Positions 6,780-8,489 of a stretch of DNA of 8,489 bases are shown one piece after another (within the stretch, counting starts at the first letter, position 1; each line of letters begins with the position of its first letter). The notes beneath the pieces were generated by a model that saw nothing but the letters and a program-made list of their open reading frames with translations, made no database searches and was not told where the DNA came from. The DNA is taken from contig JAUXNR010000408.1 in assembly GCA_030682755.1 (NCBI GenBank), positions 1 through 8,489 on the forward strand, read 5' to 3'. Origin of the DNA: Flavobacterium sp. (GTDB lineage: Bacteria > Bacteroidota > Bacteroidia > Flavobacteriales > Flavobacteriaceae). The position numbers and the translations under genes are program-made.

Positions 6780-6799
6780 TTATACTTTTACTTGTATAA
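6780..6799. promoter_or_regulatory. Candidate operator/promoter of the toxin-antitoxin pair
   Basis: TTATAC (6780-6785) and GTATAA (6794-6799) form a perfect inverted repeat with an 8-bp spacer, ending 17 bp before the antitoxin ATG. The right arm overlaps a TATAAT-like hexamer (6795-6800). Such a palindrome over the promoter is where an antitoxin or toxin-antitoxin complex would bind to repress its own genes. The arms are short and the region is very AT-rich, so chance occurrence is possible. No clean -33 element at proper spacing was found. Confidence 0.4.
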
Positions 6800-6816
6800 T
6801 TTTTACAGTATTGACT

Positions 6817-7035
6817 ATGGCAGCAACAGCACTAAAACAGGTAAGCAAAAAATTAAAACTTTTACCGGATAATTTAATTCAAGATGTAGAAAATTATATT
6901 GATTTTTTAGCTTACAAACATTCGCAAGAGTCTGACGAAATACCACAGTGGCATAAAGATGAGGTTTTTAAAAGAATCAAACTTAACAAAAAGCCCGTTG
7001 ATGCTTTTACTATGATTGACGATTTAGATGAATAA
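6817..7035 (+). CDS. Antitoxin of a RelE/ParE-type module
   Basis: This 72-residue acidic-tailed protein begins at ATG 6817 (a TTG two codons earlier is less likely). The first half contains LPDNLIQDVENYIDFLAYK (17-35), resembling the short helical head seen in DUF2281-like Bacteroidota antitoxins. The second half has IPQWHKDEVFKRI (42-54), close to the PxWHxxxLxxR pattern of addiction-module component proteins, followed by an acidic C-terminus (DDLDE). In this family the C-terminal part wraps the toxin and the protein is labile. The toxin gene follows after 3 bp in the usual antitoxin-first order, and a palindrome lies just upstream. The family match is from motif memory and the exact Pfam family is uncertain. 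Confidence 0.78.
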   Translation: MAATALKQVSKKLKLLPDNLIQDVENYIDFLAYKHSQESDEIPQWHKDEVFKRIKLNKKPVDAFTMIDDLDE

Positions 7036-7038
7036 TTC

Positions 7039-7338
7039 ATGGCAAAATTTTCAATAGTTGCAGATCCGAAGGTTAAAAATGATTTAACAGAAGCTCGTGA
7101 TTTTTTAAATTCAAGAAGAAAGGGATTAGGCAAAAAATTCTTGTTAGAATATAGAATAACACTAAAACACCTAGAAAAAAATCCAAATTTTCAAATAAGG
7201 TATAAAGACATTCACTGTTTACCTTTAAAAACTTTTAAATACATGATTCATTTTGGAGTAGATGAAGAAAAAAAAATCGTTCATGTGTATGCAGTTCTTT
7301 CCACCTATTTGAATCCAGAAAAAAATTGGATTAAGTAG
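7039..7338 (+). CDS. RelE/ParE family toxin
   Basis: This 99-residue basic protein has the RelE/ParE fold layout. A first strand (KFSIVADPKV) leads into a helical hairpin with DFLNSRRKGLGKKFLLEY (21-38). The C-terminal sheet follows: IRYKDIHCLPLKTFKYMIHF (53-72), then KKIVHVYAVLSTYLNPEKNW (78-97). The R-x-LPLKxFxYxIxF and VxAVLxTxxNPxxW patterns are the hallmarks of the ParE-like branch common in Bacteroidota. RelE-type toxins cut mRNA on the ribosome and ParE-type toxins poison gyrase; sequence alone does not decide which applies. The gene starts 3 bp after the antitoxin stop and its TAG is one base from the stop of the opposing membrane gene. It appears intact. Confidence 0.82.
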   Translation: MAKFSIVADPKVKNDLTEARDFLNSRRKGLGKKFLLEYRITLKHLEKNPNFQIRYKDIHCLPLKTFKYMIHFGVDEEKKIVHVYAVLSTYLNPEKNWIK

Positions 7339-7339
7339 T

Positions 7340-7717
7340 TTAATCATGTTTTTTGAAATTGTTCAGTTTTTGCCATCCATAAAAAAGAATTGCACCCAGA
7401 AGGTATAAAATTCCATCTATTACATCGGCTGTGTAGCGTGGGTTTCTTTCGGGGAGATAGCATTCAAAAAACCATCCGAATAATAAAGCCATGACACTAC
7501 ATTGAAAAAAAGTGAGTTGTAGTTTTGGGTTGCCTTTGATTTTTCTTGCTGACCACAAACAAACACTTAAGACCAACGGCAAAGCTGTCAAGTCGTTGTA
7601 ATAATTATTTATGATTCTTGGTACATGATACTCTGTTTGTTGTAGTATATAAATAGCAGTAGAGCTCGAAAGTAGGAGCAGAAAAAGCCAAAAGGAATAG
7701 TGTTTTTTTCTTTGCAT
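7340..7717 (-). CDS. Small four-TM membrane protein (VanZ-like flavour, function unknown)
   Basis: This 125-residue integral membrane protein has about four hydrophobic segments at residues 8-25, 43-57, 69-86 and 98-115. The pieces NDLTALPLVL (41-50) and FECYLPERNPRYTADVIDGILYLLGAI (84-110) resemble small Bacteroidota membrane proteins related to VanZ-like domains. Some of these are labelled magnesium/citrate transporters in databases, on evidence I do not consider strong. The frame stays open upstream to 7819, but I start at the ATG 7717-7715. There a membrane segment begins after MQRKKH, and the ATG overlaps the upstream stop as TGATG, implying translational coupling. Its stop is one base from the toxin stop on the other strand, with no terminator visible between them. 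Confidence 0.68.
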   Translation of the reverse strand: MQRKKHYSFWLFLLLLSSSTAIYILQQTEYHVPRIINNYYNDLTALPLVLSVCLWSARKIKGNPKLQLTFFQCSVMALLFGWFFECYLPERNPRYTADVIDGILYLLGAILFYGWQKLNNFKKHD

Positions 7718-8028
7718 CAGGCCGAAATCATTGCGGCCAACCAAGCCAAAAAACTTCCGATTGCCATAATGATGACCCAAACGGAATGTAAAACAGCAGC
7801 AAAAATGCGAACGAGCCAAAAGCGATGGTTTTGTAATTTGTAAAAAAAAGAATTTTCAGTAGTAACCTGTTCTGCTTTTAGTTGGTCTTTTATTTTCTTC
7901 TTTCTTTTTTCAATGCTTAGCTTTCGAATCATTGTTGGATTAATCAATTCGCCACAATTGGAACAATGATCCAAATTGCGATTGAATGTGCCACAGAATT
8001 TGCATTTTATGAGAGAAAGATTATCCAA
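7717..8028 (-). CDS. Zinc-ribbon protein with one membrane segment
   Basis: This 103-residue protein opens with a compact zinc ribbon: CKFC (Cys9, Cys12) and CSNC (Cys22, Cys25). A highly basic, probably helical stretch follows (about residues 35-52, RKLSIEKRKKKIKDQLKAEQ), then one long hydrophobic segment from about residue 71 to the C-terminus. The layout suggests a membrane-anchored protein with a cytosolic metal-binding, possibly nucleic-acid- or protein-binding, head. The only start that keeps the zinc ribbon is TTG at 8028-8026. A stop codon lies in frame four codons upstream (8040-8038), and the next in-frame ATG (Met33) would delete all four cysteines. Its TGA overlaps the ATG of the four-TM gene, so the two products are probably made together. 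I do not recognise the family. Confidence 0.65.
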   Translation of the reverse strand: MDNLSLIKCKFCGTFNRNLDHCSNCGELINPTMIRKLSIEKRKKKIKDQLKAEQVTTENSFFYKLQNHRFWLVRIFAAVLHSVWVIIMAIGSFLAWLAAMISA

Positions 8029-8040
8029 TTTTATTTTTTA

Positions 8041-8048
8041 CAAAAATA
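8041..8048 (-). promoter_or_regulatory. Possible -7 element before the zinc-ribbon gene
   Basis: TATTTTTG (8048-8041, minus strand) matches TAnnTTTG and is identical to the acpP candidate. It sits 12 bp before the TTG start, so the transcript would have a leader of only a few bases. No -33 TTTG-like sequence is visible at 18-20 bp upstream. It is weak on its own. Confidence 0.3.
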
Positions 8049-8075
8049 CGAAAAATAAAAGGGATGGATGAAACA

Positions 8076-8118
8076 GTCTCCGAGTGTATCCCATTGTGAG
8101 AGCGTCTCGCTAGTACCC
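8076..8118. repeat. Degenerate direct repeat GTCTC...CCC
   Basis: GTCTCCGAGTGTATCCC (8076-8092) and GTCTCGCTAGTACCC (8104-8118) share the frame GTCTC, AGT and CCC at a 28-bp offset, with a 2-bp length difference. The second copy overlaps the left arm of the inverted repeat. It may be an internal duplication of the same mobile or intergenic element. The match is short, so I hold it loosely. Confidence 0.35.
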
Positions 8119-8277
8119 ATAAAAAGAAATAAATTTTTCTATCTTTGAAAAGCGACCAGAGTTTGTTTCCTATACAGTTAATTTGAAATATAGCAGTGCA
8201 AGAAATTATGGAAATGAAAATTAAATGTTTAGAGATTGATTTGAATTAGATTGTGGGCACGAGCGGGACGCTCGCGC
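8096..8277. repeat. Pair of GC-rich imperfect inverted repeats (MITE-like?)
   Basis: The arm at 8252-8277 and the reverse complement of 8096-8121 agree in 20 of 26 positions, and three of the six mismatches would be G-U pairs in RNA. Both arms share the core AGCGnnACGCT. The right arm folds on itself (CGAGCG 8260-8265 with CGCTCG 8269-8274) and runs into the palindrome CGCTAGCG (8275-8282). The left arm folds as AGCG-TCT-CGCT (8101-8111). The 130 bp between the arms is AT-rich and codes for nothing obvious. I see no target-site duplication. The layout fits two copies of a dispersed intergenic repeat or the ends of a small non-coding element. Confidence 0.6.
8140..8147 (+). promoter_or_regulatory. 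Isolated TATCTTTG -7-like element
   Basis: TATCTTTG matches the Bacteroidota TAnnTTTG element and points rightward into the space between the inverted repeats. No TTTG-like -33 element lies at 18-20 bp upstream. It could be the old promoter of the gene whose tail remains at 8286-8360, drive the last gene of the window, or be chance. Confidence 0.3.
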
Positions 8278-8285
8278 TAGCGGGG

Positions 8286-8360
8286 GGTTATCAGCTTACT
8301 CCAGGTAAAGGTGTAAACAAAGGTGTTCCAACATTATTGTATAAAAAAGGAAAAAAGTAA
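8286..8360 (+). pseudogene. Orphan 3' end of a coding sequence
   Basis: Directly after the GC-rich repeat, a frame reads GGYQLTPGKGVNKGVPTLL then YKKGKK and stops with TAA (8358-8360). The composition (Gly, Lys, Pro, a basic end) looks like a true protein C-terminus rather than random AT-rich sequence. The frame continues back through the repeat (GTSGTLALAG) to a TAG at 8247-8249, so at most 36 residues are open and no sensible start exists except GTG 8253. I interpret it as the tail of a larger gene whose body was lost or replaced when the repeat arrived. I do not recognise the parent family. Only 4 bp separate it from the next gene, as in an operon. Confidence 0.5.
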
Positions 8361-8364
8361 TAAA

Positions 8365-8489
8365 ATGAAAATTATAAATATATTGTTGATTTTTTTTACC
8401 CTTACGATTTGCGGGCAAAACAACGTTAAAAGAGCATTTAAATTTGAAGGTGAAGTAAGAGGAGTGTTTGAAGTAATACACATTGATTC
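8365..8489 (+). CDS. N-terminus of a secreted protein or lipoprotein (3' end outside window)
   Basis: From ATG 8365 the frame is open to the end of the window, 41 full codons. It begins MKIINILLIFFTLTICGQ, a typical Bacteroidota signal peptide with cleavage probably after CGQ (residue 18). The cysteine at 16 could be a lipid attachment site, but Ile just before it makes a poor lipobox, so ordinary signal peptidase I cleavage is the better guess. The mature start, NNVKRAFKFEGEVRGVFEV, looks like a soluble beta-rich domain. Its start lies 4 bp after the stop of the orphan tail, so it was probably the second gene of a two-gene unit. Function unknown. Confidence 0.65.
   Translation, partial: MKIINILLIFFTLTICGQNNVKRAFKFEGEVRGVFEVIHID

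Larger units (their letters stand above)
8029..8364. other. 336-bp region without an intact gene
   Basis: Between the zinc-ribbon gene and the last gene there is no convincing intact coding sequence. The stretch holds a -7-like element for the zinc-ribbon gene, two GC-rich inverted-repeat arms (8096-8121 and 8252-8277), a rightward TATCTTTG (8140-8147), a 13-codon ATG frame (8208-8249) with nothing to support it, and the orphan coding tail ending at 8360. The GC-rich arms stand out strongly against the AT-rich surroundings. Confidence 0.6.

Noticed and set aside
7718..7819. N-terminal extension of the four-TM protein (MARSHFCCC...)
   Set aside because: This stretch overlaps the membrane-spanning end of the zinc-ribbon gene in another frame. 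The ATG at 7717 gives a sensible membrane-protein start and a typical TGATG overlap.
8061..8092. GGGAT...ATCCC as ends of a mobile element
   Set aside because: Arms of only 5 bp with a 22-bp spacer are expected by chance; there is no transposase or duplication nearby.
8208..8249. Short 13-codon ATG frame between the inverted repeats
   Set aside because: It is too short, has no homology I recognise and no ribosome-binding context. It shares its frame with the orphan tail but is cut off from it by a TAG.
8296..8481. A 61-codon minus-strand reading frame at the right end
   Set aside because: It lies opposite the orphan tail and the signal-peptide gene, is rich in Phe/Tyr as expected from antisense of AT-rich sequence, and shows no domain or leader.

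Overview
The window looks like a chromosomal segment of a Flavobacteriaceae member (Bacteroidota), probably Flavobacterium or a close relative. The signs are AT-rich DNA with A/T-rich leaders lacking strong Shine-Dalgarno sites, TAnnTTTG-type promoter elements, an IPExxxVDY-family protein beside pyruvate kinase, signal peptides ending in Ala-Gln or Gly-Gln, and the cluster acpP-fabF-rnc-IPExxxVDY-pyk diverging from purN. This assignment comes from recognised protein families and gene order, not from a database search.

Left part (1-4923). The 3' end of dinB (DNA polymerase IV) converges with a leftward housekeeping block, and one near-perfect hairpin serves as a two-way terminator between them. 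In transcription order the leftward block is acpP (acyl carrier protein), fabF (beta-ketoacyl-ACP synthase II), rnc (RNase III), an IPExxxVDY protein and pyk (pyruvate kinase). fabF/rnc and IPExxxVDY/pyk are tight pairs (8 and 6 bp gaps). A textbook intrinsic terminator lies between acpP and fabF, so the two fatty-acid genes are probably not one simple transcript. rnc has a terminator-like hairpin plus U8 early in its own coding sequence.

Middle part (4924-6768). purN (GAR transformylase) runs rightward from the acpP intergenic region. Its stop codon overlaps the start of a visibly AT-richer gene for a small secreted protein of unknown function, and rnhA (RNase HI) follows.

Right part (6769-8489) is accessory. 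It holds a two-gene RelE/ParE-type toxin-antitoxin module with a candidate operator. This converges, with one base between stop codons, on a leftward pair encoding a zinc-ribbon/one-TM protein and a four-TM protein, coupled by a TGATG overlap. Beyond lies about 336 bp without a convincing intact gene. It contains two GC-rich, 26-nt, imperfect inverted repeats 130 bp apart, and the right one abuts an orphan 3' end of a coding sequence. Four bases after that tail's stop codon starts a gene for a secreted protein or lipoprotein that runs out of the window.

The housekeeping genes serve fatty-acid synthesis, RNA processing, glycolysis, purine synthesis and R-loop/RNA-DNA hybrid repair; their co-location is lineage-typical synteny, not a single pathway. 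No RNA genes, CRISPR array or complete insertion sequence were seen. I found no clearly new multi-gene system. The strongest candidates for something undescribed are the inverted-repeat element with its orphan gene tail, and the coupled zinc-ribbon/membrane pair.
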